In this document: in pieces, positions 1 to 9,574 of the stretch | Layout of the letters: each line of letters starts with the position of its first letter | How positions within the stretch are numbered: position 1 is the stretch's first letter | From: Aestuariivirgaceae bacterium | GTDB lineage: Bacteria; Pseudomonadota; Alphaproteobacteria; Rhizobiales; Aestuariivirgaceae | Assembly: GCA_028282065.1 (NCBI GenBank) | Contig: JANQIR010000168.1 | Span: 1-41,309 of the forward strand | Direction: 5' to 3' | DNA length: 41,309 nt | Position numbers and translations under genes: made by a program | The notes under the pieces: model-generated | Databases searched by the model: none | What the model saw: the letters and a program-made list of their open reading frames with translations, nothing else | Told to the model about the DNA's origin: nothing

Positions 1-1434
1 TTGAAGGTGGTTATTCCGGCAGCGCAGTTGGAACAAAGGATGATGACCCGGTTGGGTGAAATGGCGGCCAGTGCCCGAATTCCGGGCTTTCGCCCAGGCA
101 AGGTTCCGGTCAATCACCTCAAGAAGATCTATGGTAAGTCGGTCATGGCCGAGGTGGTGCAACAGACCCTTGATGACAGCTCCAAGGAAGCGTTGGTCCA
201 GCAGAACCTGAAACCTGCTTACCAGCCCGAGATCGGGCTCACCGAGGACGAGCAGGAAATCAAATCGGTGATCGATGGTGAATCCGATCTGTCCTACACA
301 ATGACATTCGAGATTGTTCCAACCGTTGCCGTCGATGATTTCTCAGAACTGGAGTTTGACAGTTTTCAGGTCGATGTGAGCGATGAGCACGTCGAAGAAT
401 CGCTGACGGCGATCGCCAATCAGTATCGCGACTTCGAACCGCGTGCCGAAGGTGCGAAGGCCGAAGCCGGCGACCGGGTGATCATCTCGTTCGTTGGGCG
501 CGTCGATGGCACGGAGTTCGAGGGCGGCTCAGCAGAGAGTGTGCCACTGGAACTGGGCTCGAACAGCTTCATTCCAGGTTTTGAGGACCAGCTTGTAGGG
601 ACCAAGGTGGGCGATGACGTGGTGGTCAAAGTCACATTTCCCGACGACTATGCGGAAAGCACTCTGGCGGGCAAGGACGCGGAGTTTTCTGTGGCCGTCA
701 CGGAAGTTGAGGGCCCGAAGGAGGCCGAGGTCGATGACGAACTGGCCCAGCGCCTTGGCATTGAGGACCTCGCCAAGTTGAAGGACATGGTGCGCGAGCA
801 GGTTGGCTCGGAATTTTCGAAGATGACGGAAATGAAATTGAAGCGGGACGTGCTCGACACGCTCGACACGAAATACCGCTTTGAGTTGCCGGAAAAGCTT
901 GTTGAGGCCGAGTTCAATCAGATTTGGGCTGCGCTGACCAGGGAGATGGAGCAGCAAAAGCAGACCTTCGAGGACGACAACACGACCGAAGAAGACGCCA
1001 GGAAAGAATATAACGAAATTGCCGAGCGCCGCGTGCGCCTTGGGTTGGTGCTGGGCACAATCGGTGAGCAGGCCGGTATCCAGGTCTCCGAAGAGGAAAT
1101 GCAGCAGGCACTGATGGAGCGGGCGCGGCAGTTCCCGGGTCAGGAAAAGCAGGTGTTTGACTTCTACCGCAACAATCCCGATGCGATGATCGAGCTGCGC
1201 GGGCCGATCTTCGAACAGAAGGTCGTTACCCACATTGCCGAAAAGTCGAAGATCAACGAAAAGTCGGTCTCGCGTGAAGAGATGATGAAGCTCATTGACG
1301 ATCCTGACCACGATCCGGACCAGGATGGCGATAAGAAACCTGCAAAGAAGGCCGCCGCCAAGAAACCTGCGAAAAAGGCGGCCAAAAAGCCCGCGAAGAA
1401 AGCCGCAGCAGACGAAAACGAGACGCAGGACTGA
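1..1434 (+). CDS. tig: Trigger factor (ribosome-associated chaperone/peptidyl-prolyl isomerase), 5' truncated
   Basis: Trigger factor binds the ribosome exit tunnel and shields nascent chains. The ribosome-docking signature GFRPGKVP is at residues 29-36 of the visible part, an FKBP-like PPIase domain spans about 157-237 (GDRVIISFVGRVDG to the AEFSVAVTEVEG end), and the helical chaperone domain follows to about 430. The TTG at base 1 is probably an internal Leu codon: family members usually have about 15 more N-terminal residues, so the true start lies upstream of the window. The C-terminus (about 445-470) is a histone-H1-like run of KKPAKKAA repeats preceded by an acidic DPDHDPDQDGD stretch. 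It is followed by a convergent histidine kinase gene after 64 bases in which I see no convincing terminator. Confidence 0.97.
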   Translation: MKVVIPAAQLEQRMMTRLGEMAASARIPGFRPGKVPVNHLKKIYGKSVMAEVVQQTLDDSSKEALVQQNLKPAYQPEIGLTEDEQEIKSVIDGESDLSYTMTFEIVPTVAVDDFSELEFDSFQVDVSDEHVEESLTAIANQYRDFEPRAEGAKAEAGDRVIISFVGRVDGTEFEGGSAESVPLELGSNSFIPGFEDQLVGTKVGDDVVVKVTFPDDYAESTLAGKDAEFSVAVTEVEGPKEAEVDDELAQRLGIEDLAKLKDMVREQVGSEFSKMTEMKLKRDVLDTLDTKYRFELPEKLVEAEFNQIWAALTREMEQQKQTFEDDNTTEEDARKEYNEIAERRVRLGLVLGTIGEQAGIQVSEEEMQQALMERARQFPGQEKQVFDFYRNNPDAMIELRGPIFEQKVVTHIAEKSKINEKSVSREEMMKLIDDPDHDPDQDGDKKPAKKAAAKKPAKKAAKKPAKKAAADENETQD

Positions 1435-1498
1435 AGGAGAGGGCCGTCAGGGACCCGTTGACCCTTGGGGGTGAGGCGGGCGGCAGGGCGTGTGCCTG

Positions 1499-4400
1499 TT
1501 ATGCCGCCTCTTGCTGCTTGCCTTGCCCGCTGATGGGCAGCCACATCAATACGGTGGTGCCTTTGTTCTGTTCCGTGGTGATCTCGACATCACCACCATG
1601 CCGGGTGAAAATCTGCCGGGCGATTGGCAATCCAAGACCAACGCCGAACCCACGAGTTGAGAATAGTGGCTCCAAGGCCTTGGCGCGGGTCTCTTCGTCC
1701 ATGCCATGGCCTGTGTCGGTCACGATGATCTCAAAACGGTCGCCCACGACCTCGGCACTGACATAGATCTTCCCTGTGCCGTCAGCATCCTTGTCTTCCA
1801 ACACGGCCTGTGTGGCGTTTGTGAGCACTTTGTGAAGAGCGTTCCTGAGCGCGGTCGCATCGGCGTTTGCCTCGCATCCCATTTCTGGAACATCGATGTG
1901 AATATCTATGTTCTCCGCGAAGCTGTATGTGCTCACATCATTGCTGACGACCTTGTACAGATCTACAGGTTTTGCCGTGATTTCGGTTGCAAGCGTGTAT
2001 TCGTAACAGTCGGTTAGAACGTTGGTCATGCGCTGGATGGTGCGCTCGGAGCGTTCGAATGCCTTTTCGAGATTTGGCTGGTTGCCGAGCTTGGAGCGAA
2101 TGACATAGAGCGTTGTTTTCAGGGCGTTCAGCGGATTGCGCAACTCGTGACTGAGGCTTGCTGTCAACTTGCCCAAGGTCGCCTGTCGCTCGGCGGCGAT
2201 CAGCGATGATTGCAGGTCCTTCAATTCTCGTGTGCGCTCTTCGACACGCTCTTCCAGGAACTCGTTTGCCTGTTCAAGCTCCAAGCGGGCGCGTTCGAGC
2301 CCTTGTTCGGCGCGCACCTGTTCGGTGACATCGATTTGCGCAAGAATGCGACCGCCGTCCGGCAGGGGTGAGACGCGCACCTGGATCGAGCGGCCGATCG
2401 AGGGAAAGTGAATCTTCAAGTTCTTGGGCTCAATGCCGTCATAGCACAGCAGGTCGAGCCGTTCCTTGATCAGCAACCGAAGTTCGTCTTCGTCTCGGGC
2501 TTCCCCAAGGTCTCCACGCTTGGCGACCAGCGTGACGTGTTCCTTGAAGTTTCGAACATGGGCATATTCTTCCGCTGTGAACCCGTGTACTTCCGCTGCG
2601 CGCCGGTTCTTCAAGCGGATGTTGCGATCCTTGTCCAGCCACATGACCGACTGTGTGAGGTTGTCCAGGACGGTCTGCAATTCGTTGCGTTGTTCTTCTA
2701 TTTCGTTTCGGGCAGTCAATTCCGCGGTGATATCAGAATGGGTGATCAGCCGGCCGCCATCGGGCGTTCCGATATTTCTGACGTGTACGTGACGGCCGGA
2801 ACCTGTGAGATACGTGTAGAAACTCAGACTGTCACCAGCGGCCGCGCACAGGAATGCGATGCGGTTGCGGACAAGTTCATCAAGGTCCTTGGCGTTCGAA
2901 TCTCCCGACATTTGCGCGAGATCCCCGCGCTTGGCGAGCAGCATCAGATGATCGTAGAGCGTTTCGACGGATGCGTATTCTTCTTCGCTGAATCCGTGAA
3001 TGTCCAATACCTTCGGATTTTTGAGCAACAGCTTGTTGTTCTTGTCGAACCACATGACCGACTGTGACATGTTGTCGACGATCATCTTCAGATCGTTGCG
3101 TTGCTTTTCGATTTCGGCCTCTGCGGCGATCTCGTCAGTGATATCAGTCTGCGTGAGGAGCCGTCCGCCGTCTGGTGTGCAGGTAAGTCGGACCTGCAGG
3201 TGACGGTCAATGGAGGGAAGATAGATGCGGAAATTCTCCACACCATCCAGTTCCCTGAAGAAGTATTCGGCACGATCCTTGACCAGGCTTTCAAGATTTC
3301 CGGCGTAATCGGACTGTCCTACCAGGTCACCTCTTTCGGCAAGAAGCATCAAATGGTCTTCCAGGCACAAGACCCGCGAATAGGTTTGATCGTCGAAACC
3401 GTGCACTTCAGCGGACTGCGTGTTGCGTAGCTTGAGCGTCCTGGATCCGTCAAACCACATGACCGACTGTGACAGGTTGTCCAGGATCATCTGCAGGTCG
3501 TTGCGCTGCCGCTTGATGTGCTTTGCCTGCCGCGCCGCGTTTGACAAAGCATCTTCCAGCCGCATCTCCGTAAGGACTTCTTTGGTGACGTCGACATGCG
3601 TGATGATGATGCCATGAGCCGGAATTTTGACCATCCGGGTTCGCAAGTGCCGGTCCTGCCTGACGAGATGCAGCCGTTTGTTGGTGCTGGTTTCATATCC
3701 TTCCGACAGCCAAGCCATGTGTTGCCGGGCGAGCTCTTCTTCGTCCCCATCTCCAAGTTCGCCCTTGTGTGCCAGAAGCCGGCAATAATCGTACATGGAC
3801 TTGCATGCGGCAATTTCATCTTCGCTGTACTGGTGGAGTTCGCTGGCGCGTGGATTGTGAAATCTAAGGGACCCGTCCTGGTCAAACCACAGCACGGACT
3901 GCGACAGGTTTCCGAGCACCAACTCCAGCTCTTTCGACTTTCGCCGGTTTTCTTCCTGCAGCGCATGCTCCCTGGCGGCGAGCTTGTTGCGGTCCTCGAC
4001 CTCTTTGGTTTCGTCGCGGCCGGTGCCCCGGAAGCCTCGAAACTCGCCATCCTTGTTATATGTCGGCCATCCGCTGATAACCAGGTGACGTGGCCGGCCA
4101 TCCGAACCGATTCTCACATACCTGAAACCCTCGAACGCCCTTTGGTTCTCCAGGTCGTCGAGATGTTGGCTCCAGATGGCTTCGTCTTTATTGTTGCGCG
4201 CCAGTTCGAGGCGGCTCGTGCCAATGATCTCTGCCGGATCTATGCTGCCCCGGGTGCGCACATTGTCCGACAGGTAGGAAAAGATATAGTTCCTGTCGGT
4301 TTCCCAGAACCAGAATTCGGTTTGAGCGGCAAAATCCTCCGTGCGCCGCTGCAGCTGGTCGCGTTGAAGCTCGATGGCCTTTAGGTGGTCGGCTTCCAAA

Positions 4401-4918
4401 GAGCGCACCCTCGCTCTTTCAATGGCTTCTTCGGTTTCGTCGCGCGCCGCGCCCCGGTAACCTTGAAATTTCCCATTTTGATCGAAGACCGGCCAGCCGC
4501 TGGTCACGAGATATTGAAGGTCGCCTTTCTTATCGAGTCTGGTATAGCGGAAGTTCTTGAACGGTCGTCTGTTGTCGAGGTCGTCCAAATGCTGCTGCCA
4601 GGCGGAATCATCACCCATGAGTTTGGCGAAGTCCCTGCGGCTGACGCCGATGTTTTCGCTGGCCGCGTGCCCGCATAAGGCTTCGACATTTTCTGAAAAG
4701 TACACGAAGCGGTGATGCTCGTCGGTTTCCCAGAACCAGCAATCTGCCTGTTTTGCGAAGTCTTCCATACGCGATGTGGCTGCGGCGAGTTGCCCTTTCG
4801 TGCGAGCAAGTTCAGCTTCCAGTTCCGATACGCGTTGTTTGGGCGTCTTCGCGGTTTCGCCGGTCATAGTTGATAGAGCCTCATCTATGTCTGGGCTGCG
4901 TGCTGAATTTTGGACCAC
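1499..4918 (-). CDS. Soluble multi-PAS sensor histidine kinase (orphan)
   Basis: A 1139-residue kinase without membrane segments or signal peptide, so probably a cytoplasmic sensor. Two similar PAS/PAC units come first (about 55-165 and 195-305, both opening with a WFWETD motif and closing with RDETEE/RDETKE). Four tandem PAS_7-like units follow (about 333-450, 475-597, 610-735, 745-870), each opening with a variant of DNLSQSVMWFD. A coiled coil (870-912) leads to the HisKA H-box SHELRNPLNAL with the phosphorylatable His924, an N-box (NALHKVLTNATQAV, Asn1034), DTGHGM and GFGVGLGLPIA. No response regulator lies next to it. It sits between tig and clpP, divergent from clpP. The ligands of the PAS domains cannot be told. 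A start at Met18 (MTGETAKT) is also possible. Confidence 0.95.
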   Translation of the reverse strand: MVQNSARSPDIDEALSTMTGETAKTPKQRVSELEAELARTKGQLAAATSRMEDFAKQADCWFWETDEHHRFVYFSENVEALCGHAASENIGVSRRDFAKLMGDDSAWQQHLDDLDNRRPFKNFRYTRLDKKGDLQYLVTSGWPVFDQNGKFQGYRGAARDETEEAIERARVRSLEADHLKAIELQRDQLQRRTEDFAAQTEFWFWETDRNYIFSYLSDNVRTRGSIDPAEIIGTSRLELARNNKDEAIWSQHLDDLENQRAFEGFRYVRIGSDGRPRHLVISGWPTYNKDGEFRGFRGTGRDETKEVEDRNKLAAREHALQEENRRKSKELELVLGNLSQSVLWFDQDGSLRFHNPRASELHQYSEDEIAACKSMYDYCRLLAHKGELGDGDEEELARQHMAWLSEGYETSTNKRLHLVRQDRHLRTRMVKIPAHGIIITHVDVTKEVLTEMRLEDALSNAARQAKHIKRQRNDLQMILDNLSQSVMWFDGSRTLKLRNTQSAEVHGFDDQTYSRVLCLEDHLMLLAERGDLVGQSDYAGNLESLVKDRAEYFFRELDGVENFRIYLPSIDRHLQVRLTCTPDGGRLLTQTDITDEIAAEAEIEKQRNDLKMIVDNMSQSVMWFDKNNKLLLKNPKVLDIHGFSEEEYASVETLYDHLMLLAKRGDLAQMSGDSNAKDLDELVRNRIAFLCAAAGDSLSFYTYLTGSGRHVHVRNIGTPDGGRLITHSDITAELTARNEIEEQRNELQTVLDNLTQSVMWLDKDRNIRLKNRRAAEVHGFTAEEYAHVRNFKEHVTLVAKRGDLGEARDEDELRLLIKERLDLLCYDGIEPKNLKIHFPSIGRSIQVRVSPLPDGGRILAQIDVTEQVRAEQGLERARLELEQANEFLEERVEERTRELKDLQSSLIAAERQATLGKLTASLSHELRNPLNALKTTLYVIRSKLGNQPNLEKAFERSERTIQRMTNVLTDCYEYTLATEITAKPVDLYKVVSNDVSTYSFAENIDIHIDVPEMGCEANADATALRNALHKVLTNATQAVLEDKDADGTGKIYVSAEVVGDRFEIIVTDTGHGMDEETRAKALEPLFSTRGFGVGLGLPIARQIFTRHGGDVEITTEQNKGTTVLMWLPISGQGKQQEAA

Positions 4919-4998
4919 CTGAAGAACCGCAGCCTGCGGAGCTTGACTGATTGCCTAAAAATGGACTGAAAGTCTTAAGAAATGGCTGGCTGCGGCAT

Positions 4999-5026
4999 GA
5001 CGAACTTTGACCCCTTTCAGTTCGTC
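4999..5026. promoter_or_regulatory. Inverted repeat in the kinase/clpP divergent intergenic region
   Basis: GACGAACT (4999-5006) and AGTTCGTC (5019-5026) are perfect 8-base arms around a 12-base centre. It lies 107 bases upstream of the clpP start and 81 bases upstream of the kinase start, where an operator for either gene could sit. No T-tract follows on either strand, so it does not look like an intrinsic terminator. Function is inferred from position only, and a repeat of this size can occur by chance. Confidence 0.3.
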
Positions 5027-5132
5027 GAAACGTCGCTTATGTAAGGGCATCCACGAAGTGGCGAATCACGGCATCGCCTGTTGAACTATGCGTACGCCGT
5101 CAGCCTGTTAAACGACTGTTCCAGAGGAAATC

Positions 5133-5759
5133 ATGCGCGATCCGGCCGATACATATATGAACACGCTCGTCCCAATGGTGGTTGAGCAGACCAACCGCGG
5201 AGAACGGGCGTTCGACATATATTCCCGTCTTTTGAAGGAGCGGATCATCTTTGTGACCGGCCCCGTGGAGGACCATATGGCCACGCTGGTGGTTGCCCAG
5301 CTTCTGTTTCTGGAGGCCGACAACCCCAAAAAAGAAATTGCCATGTACATTAACTCTCCAGGCGGCGTCGTGACGTCAGGCATGGCGGTCTATGACACGA
5401 TGCAGTTCATCAGGCCGGCGGTGTCCACCACGGTGATCGGCCAGGCAGCGTCAATGGGCTCGCTGTTGCTGTGCGCCGGCGAAAAGGACATGCGCTTTGC
5501 CCTGTCGCACGCCCGGGTCATGGTGCATCAGCCGTCCGGCGGGTTCCAGGGACAGGCTTCTGACATTGAACGCCACGCCAAGGAGATCATTGAGTTGCGA
5601 TCGCGGCTCAACCAGGTCTATGTCAAGCATACTGGTCAGAAACTGGATGCAATTGAAAAGGCGCTGGACCGCGATACCTTCCTAACGGCAGAGGGCGCCA
5701 AGGACTTCGGTCTTGTGGATCAGGTGATCGACAAGCGGCCTGAACCGTCGGATGAGTGA
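5133..5759 (+). CDS. clpP: ATP-dependent Clp protease proteolytic subunit ClpP
   Basis: Serine peptidase that forms the tetradecameric proteolytic chamber working with ClpX or ClpA. The 208-residue length is typical. The catalytic triad is visible: Ser107 in GQAASMGS, His132 in VMVHQPSGG and Asp181 in LDRDTFL, spaced exactly as in the E. coli enzyme. The substrate-binding strand [12 protein letters not shown] is at 72-83. The ATG is preceded by an AGAGGAAA ribosome binding site. clpX follows 275 bases downstream, so the two are linked but not tightly coupled. I did not find a clean heat-shock promoter upstream. Confidence 0.98.
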   Translation: MRDPADTYMNTLVPMVVEQTNRGERAFDIYSRLLKERIIFVTGPVEDHMATLVVAQLLFLEADNPKKEIAMYINSPGGVVTSGMAVYDTMQFIRPAVSTTVIGQAASMGSLLLCAGEKDMRFALSHARVMVHQPSGGFQGQASDIERHAKEIIELRSRLNQVYVKHTGQKLDAIEKALDRDTFLTAEGAKDFGLVDQVIDKRPEPSDE

Positions 5760-5818
5760 TCTAAAACGGGTCTGGGCTGGTAAACTTACGTTGAGCATGG
5801 GGGCAAAGACTTGCGGTC

Positions 5819-5833
5819 AATCAACGGTTGATT
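5819..5833. promoter_or_regulatory. 15-base palindrome between clpP and clpX
   Basis: AATCAAC-G-GTTGATT is a perfect 7-base inverted repeat around one central base, 202 bases upstream of the clpX start and 60 bases after the clpP stop. Its odd-centred compact form resembles a repressor operator. Nearby is a short direct repeat of ACCATG. A palindrome of this size is expected a few times by chance in 41 kb, so this is a weak call. Confidence 0.25.
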
Positions 5834-6034
5834 AACCATGACTGACCATGCTCAGATGATTTCCGGGCCTTTTTGCGGATTCCCGGTAAAAGGGGTCGGT
5901 GCGGCGATGTGTTGCGCCAATCGGCATGAAAGTTGCTGATTTGGTCCAAGGCAGGTACATGTGGATAAAAGGCGTCTGGTTTTGGTTCACGCCATTGACA
6001 TGACAGACAGCAGTTTAGTGGCCAAGGAGAATTT

Positions 6035-7312
6035 ATGAGCAAGGCAAGTGGGGGCGACAGCAAGAATACCCTCTACTGCTCCTTCTGCGGCAAGAGCCAG
6101 CATGAGGTGCGTAAGCTCATTGCGGGACCGACAGTGTTCATCTGTGATGAATGCGTCGAGCTGTGCATGGATATCATTCGCGAGGAAAACAAGTCCTCGC
6201 TGGTGAAGTCTCGTGACGGCGTGCCGACACCGACGGAGATTTGCCGTGTCCTTGATGATTATGTGATTGGTCAGGCACAGGCCAAGCGTGTTCTGTCTGT
6301 AGCAGTGCACAATCACTACAAGCGCCTGAACCACGCCCAGAAAAACAACGACGTTGAGTTGGCGAAATCGAACATATTGCTCGTTGGTCCGACCGGATGC
6401 GGCAAGACATTGCTGGCACAGACGCTGGCGCGGATCCTCGATGTGCCGTTTACCATGGCCGACGCGACGACTTTGACCGAAGCGGGTTATGTCGGTGAAG
6501 ACGTTGAGAATATCATCCTGAAATTGCTTCAGGCTGCTGACTACAACGTTGAGCGCGCACAGCGCGGTATCGTCTATATCGATGAAGTCGATAAGATTTC
6601 CCGCAAGGCCGACAACCCGTCAATTACCCGTGATGTTTCAGGCGAAGGCGTGCAGCAGGCCCTGTTGAAGATTATGGAGGGCACCGTTGCTTCTGTACCG
6701 CCGCAAGGTGGCCGCAAGCATCCCCAGCAGGAATTTCTGCAGGTTGATACAACCAACATTCTGTTTATCTGCGGTGGTGCGTTCGCCGGCCTTGATAAGA
6801 TTATCAACCAGCGCGGCAAGGGAACCAGCATCGGTTTTGCAGCTGAGGTGCGCGATGAAGATGACCGGCGCACGGGTGAAATTCTTCGGAGTTTGGAGCC
6901 GGAAGACCTTTTGAAGTTCGGTCTGATTCCGGAGTTTGTCGGACGCTTGCCCGTCATTGCCACCCTGGAAGACCTCGACGAGGCGGCCTTGATGCAGATC
7001 CTGGCCGAACCCAAGAACGCGTTGGTAAAGCAGTATCAGCGTTTGTTTGAAATGGAAGACGTCTCGCTGACCATTAAGGAAGACGCTTTGCGCGCCATTG
7101 CTCAAAAGGCGATCGAACGTAAGACCGGCGCTCGAGGGCTGCGGTCCATCATGGAGGGTATTCTGCTCGACACCATGTTCGACCTGCCCGGCATGACGGG
7201 TGTCGAAGAGGCGGTCATATCCAAGGATGTGGTATTTGGCGAAGCCAAGCCGTTGTTGATCTATTCCGACAAGGACGAGCAGACCGCTGCCAAGGACTCC
7301 GCGTCCGCATAA
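6035..7312 (+). CDS. clpX: ATP-dependent Clp protease ATP-binding subunit ClpX
   Basis: AAA+ unfoldase that feeds substrates to ClpP. The N-terminal zinc-binding domain has Cys15, Cys18, Cys37 and Cys40 (CSFC and CDEC). Walker A GPTGCGKT is at 118-125, the pore loop GYVG at 151-154 and Walker B IVYIDE ends at 184. The ClpP-contact loop region with [10 protein letters not shown] lies further on. Length 425 is normal. The ATG follows a good AAGGAG site. The gene is followed by convergent glycosyltransferase genes rather than directly by lon, which is 3.8 kb away here. Confidence 0.98.
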   Translation: MSKASGGDSKNTLYCSFCGKSQHEVRKLIAGPTVFICDECVELCMDIIREENKSSLVKSRDGVPTPTEICRVLDDYVIGQAQAKRVLSVAVHNHYKRLNHAQKNNDVELAKSNILLVGPTGCGKTLLAQTLARILDVPFTMADATTLTEAGYVGEDVENIILKLLQAADYNVERAQRGIVYIDEVDKISRKADNPSITRDVSGEGVQQALLKIMEGTVASVPPQGGRKHPQQEFLQVDTTNILFICGGAFAGLDKIINQRGKGTSIGFAAEVRDEDDRRTGEILRSLEPEDLLKFGLIPEFVGRLPVIATLEDLDEAALMQILAEPKNALVKQYQRLFEMEDVSLTIKEDALRAIAQKAIERKTGARGLRSIMEGILLDTMFDLPGMTGVEEAVISKDVVFGEAKPLLIYSDKDEQTAAKDSASA

Positions 7313-7342
7313 GACCTTTTCCCGGTGTTTTCGAGTTGACCT

Positions 7343-7361
7343 GCCGGCTCACAAGGCCGGC
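7343..7361. terminator. Weak hairpin between convergent clpX and glycosyltransferase genes
   Basis: GCCGGC (7343-7348) and GCCGGC (7356-7361) pair across a 7-base loop. On the + strand GGGTGTGTTTT follows, a poor T-tract; on the - strand no T-tract follows. It overlaps the last codons of the minus-strand gene. It could slow or end transcription from either side, but it is not a textbook intrinsic terminator. Confidence 0.35.
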
Positions 7362-8086
7362 GGGTGTGTTTTGACGCTGGATTGGCGGGGGCTACTACGT
7401 CGCAATGCCGACCGGATAATCACGCCCAGAATGGCCTTACCAGCCAGGAAAGTACCCTTGATCGTCCCCGATATCTTGGACACGCCGATCCTGCGGCGAT
7501 AGTCGACTGGCACCTCAAGCGCCCGCAAACCAAGCTGGGCGCTGCGCACCTGCATTTCGACGGTCCAGCCAAAGGCTTGGTCCTTCATGTCCAGCCGTTC
7601 CAATGCCGTGGCGGACACGGCTCGGAATGGTCCCAGGTCCGTGAAGCGCACCCCCCAGAACAGCCGGATCAGAAAACAGGCAAGCATGTTACCGAACCGT
7701 TGTTGCGGCGTTAGGGCGCCTGCTTCGACATTGCCGCGTAGGCGTGAGCCGATGACCATATCCGCCTGGTCATGGGCAATCGGATCGGTCAACCGGTGCA
7801 TGTCGGCGGGGTAGTCGCTGTAGTCACCGTCCACGAACACGATAATGTCAGCCTTTTGGTGGACATGTGCAATGCCGGCCAGGCAGGCCGCGCCGTAGCC
7901 ACCCTTCGGCTGGGAGACAACTTCGGCGCCGGCTGCCTTGGCGGCCCGTGCGGTGCCATCTGTCGAGCCGTTGTCTGCCACGACAATCAGATCCGCCCAG
8001 GCAGGAATTTCGGCAATGACCTTACCGATGGCGTATTCCTCGTTCAGCGCAGGTATGATGACGCTTACAGTTTTGCCTTGCCGCAT
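7349..8086 (-). CDS. Family 2 glycosyltransferase (polyprenyl-phosphate sugar synthase-like)
   Basis: GT-A fold glycosyltransferase of the dolichyl-phosphate mannose synthase type. It opens with SVIIPALNEE (8-17), has the ADNGSTDGT nucleotide-sugar loop (38-45) and the metal-binding DGD at 86-88 (FVDGDYSDYP), then VIGSRLRGN and the acceptor-side segment GWTVEMQVRS. At 245 residues it lacks the extra C-terminal membrane pair found in some relatives. Its start is 6 bases from the end of the GT-C gene, so the two are co-transcribed. A likely reading is that it makes a lipid-linked sugar donor that the membrane GT-C enzyme uses. The actual sugar cannot be told. Confidence 0.88.
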   Translation of the reverse strand: MRQGKTVSVIIPALNEEYAIGKVIAEIPAWADLIVVADNGSTDGTARAAKAAGAEVVSQPKGGYGAACLAGIAHVHQKADIIVFVDGDYSDYPADMHRLTDPIAHDQADMVIGSRLRGNVEAGALTPQQRFGNMLACFLIRLFWGVRFTDLGPFRAVSATALERLDMKDQAFGWTVEMQVRSAQLGLRALEVPVDYRRRIGVSKISGTIKGTFLAGKAILGVIIRSALRRSSPRQSSVKTHPPAL

Positions 8087-8092
8087 ATCGGG

Positions 8093-9550
8093 TCACTCCA
8101 CCTGCACCTTGGTGGTGCCTTCGCTCCGTTTGCGGCCAATGTGCTGCCGGGCAACGTCCCAGGCCAGCAAGCTCCACACTGGCAGCCAGATCAGCCAAAC
8201 TGCCCCATTATGGTACAGTTGCGCCTGATCGCGTGGATCAAAATGAAAGAAGGTGTAGTGCAACGGAATGAGTGCTGTGATGGCGATCAGGCCACGCATC
8301 GGGAGAAACGGCAGGAACGCCGCCAGCCAAACGAAGTACCAGGGAAATTGTGTCGGACTGACCAGAAACAAGACTGCTACTGTCGCCGCGGACCGCTTGA
8401 TCCAGGTCGGATTGTCCGGGGGGCTTGCCGCGTTCAGCCAAAGCACGAAAGCGCCGAGAATGGCCACGACGATGGCGCGTGCGATGACGTCAGGGCCGAT
8501 TGTTTCAAAACCGAAGGCGGAATGAAACTGCCCGGCGAGCCATTTCACAATGATGAATAAGGCTGATGAGGCCTGCCATTTTTGGGCATAAGCCAAGAAG
8601 CCGGACGAGCTGTCGAGGCCCGAACTGACCACCGGCCAGGCGAGAGCACCGACCACAATAGTGAACACCAGCCCATAAACCAGCAAGCGCAGCGGTGAGG
8701 TCAGATACGGTCTCACCAGTCCGGGCAGAAGGACAGCGGGCCACAGCTTTGCACCAGCCGCGATGGCAAGCATGGCCGAGGCGGGGAGCGGTCTGGCGGC
8801 GCATGCCAGTGAAACCGCCGCCAGGACCGGCAGGAGGACAATCGGCTCCATATGTGCAGAGTTGAACAGTTCCTTCACGACCACAGGATTCCACCAATAG
8901 AGGCTGGCCCACAGGGGGGATCGGCCGACCTGCCGCAGCAACGTGAAAATCATGATCAAGACACCAGCATCGGCAAGGAGAAGCACAAAACGCCATCCAT
9001 CAAGGCTGAAGGGCTTGATAAAATATGCCGCCGCGAAGGCTGCCTGGGCGACTGGCGGGTAGACGGTGCGGTACTCGGGATAATTGACCCGTTCCAAAAC
9101 CGGTCCGCCAGCCGTTGCAAGGGCTGCCATCGGTGCAGGGAGATTGCGACCTTCCGTGACGTGCGCCGGTGAGTGTGTGAACGGGTTAAGGCCATTGGCC
9201 GTCAGGGCACCGTCCCATAGGTACCGGTTGTAGTCATCTTCCAGGATTGGTTCGGCGCCGAACTGCACTGCGCGCATCACCAATCCTGCCAAGACGACCC
9301 AAATCAGGAGGAAGGAAAAACGCCCCGCGGGCTGTGAACCGGAGAGTTGAATCAGACGGGGCACTGCGCAGACGAACACGATACCGGCCGCGACGTATCC
9401 TGCAACGAACCAGGCGACCGGCATATCGCCGACCTCAATGTCATAGCCGAAAGCCGGCCCGGCAAGGCGCAGCGCGAGGGAGAAGGCGATCAGCACAACC
9501 CCTGCCGTCAGCCACCAGCCTGCCATTGCCACACGTTCTGGATTTTTCAA
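8093..9550 (-). CDS. Multi-pass GT-C glycosyltransferase (polyprenol-phosphate sugar dependent, MptA/GT87-like)
   Basis: A very hydrophobic 485-residue protein with about 11-13 membrane helices. The first periplasmic loop carries the acidic motif EDDYNRYLWDG (104-114), characteristic of GT-C enzymes that use polyprenol-phosphate-linked sugars. RTVYPPVAQ and a NSAHMEP segment also match this type. The start is uncertain: the longest frame begins with TTG at 9550, with an alternative ATG at 9526. Neither has a strong ribosome binding site. Together with the GT2 gene directly downstream it forms a two-gene donor-synthesis and transfer module. The acceptor (lipopolysaccharide core, exopolysaccharide or a lipid) is not shown by the sequence. 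Confidence 0.82.
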   Translation of the reverse strand: MKNPERVAMAGWWLTAGVVLIAFSLALRLAGPAFGYDIEVGDMPVAWFVAGYVAAGIVFVCAVPRLIQLSGSQPAGRFSFLLIWVVLAGLVMRAVQFGAEPILEDDYNRYLWDGALTANGLNPFTHSPAHVTEGRNLPAPMAALATAGGPVLERVNYPEYRTVYPPVAQAAFAAAYFIKPFSLDGWRFVLLLADAGVLIMIFTLLRQVGRSPLWASLYWWNPVVVKELFNSAHMEPIVLLPVLAAVSLACAARPLPASAMLAIAAGAKLWPAVLLPGLVRPYLTSPLRLLVYGLVFTIVVGALAWPVVSSGLDSSSGFLAYAQKWQASSALFIIVKWLAGQFHSAFGFETIGPDVIARAIVVAILGAFVLWLNAASPPDNPTWIKRSAATVAVLFLVSPTQFPWYFVWLAAFLPFLPMRGLIAITALIPLHYTFFHFDPRDQAQLYHNGAVWLIWLPVWSLLAWDVARQHIGRKRSEGTTKVQVE

Positions 9551-9574
9551 ATTCTCGCAGGTGGTGTTCTGATC

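Noticed and set aside
529-1311. A 260-codon open frame antisense to tig
   Set aside because: Shadow of the trigger factor gene; composition is an artefact of high-GC codon use.
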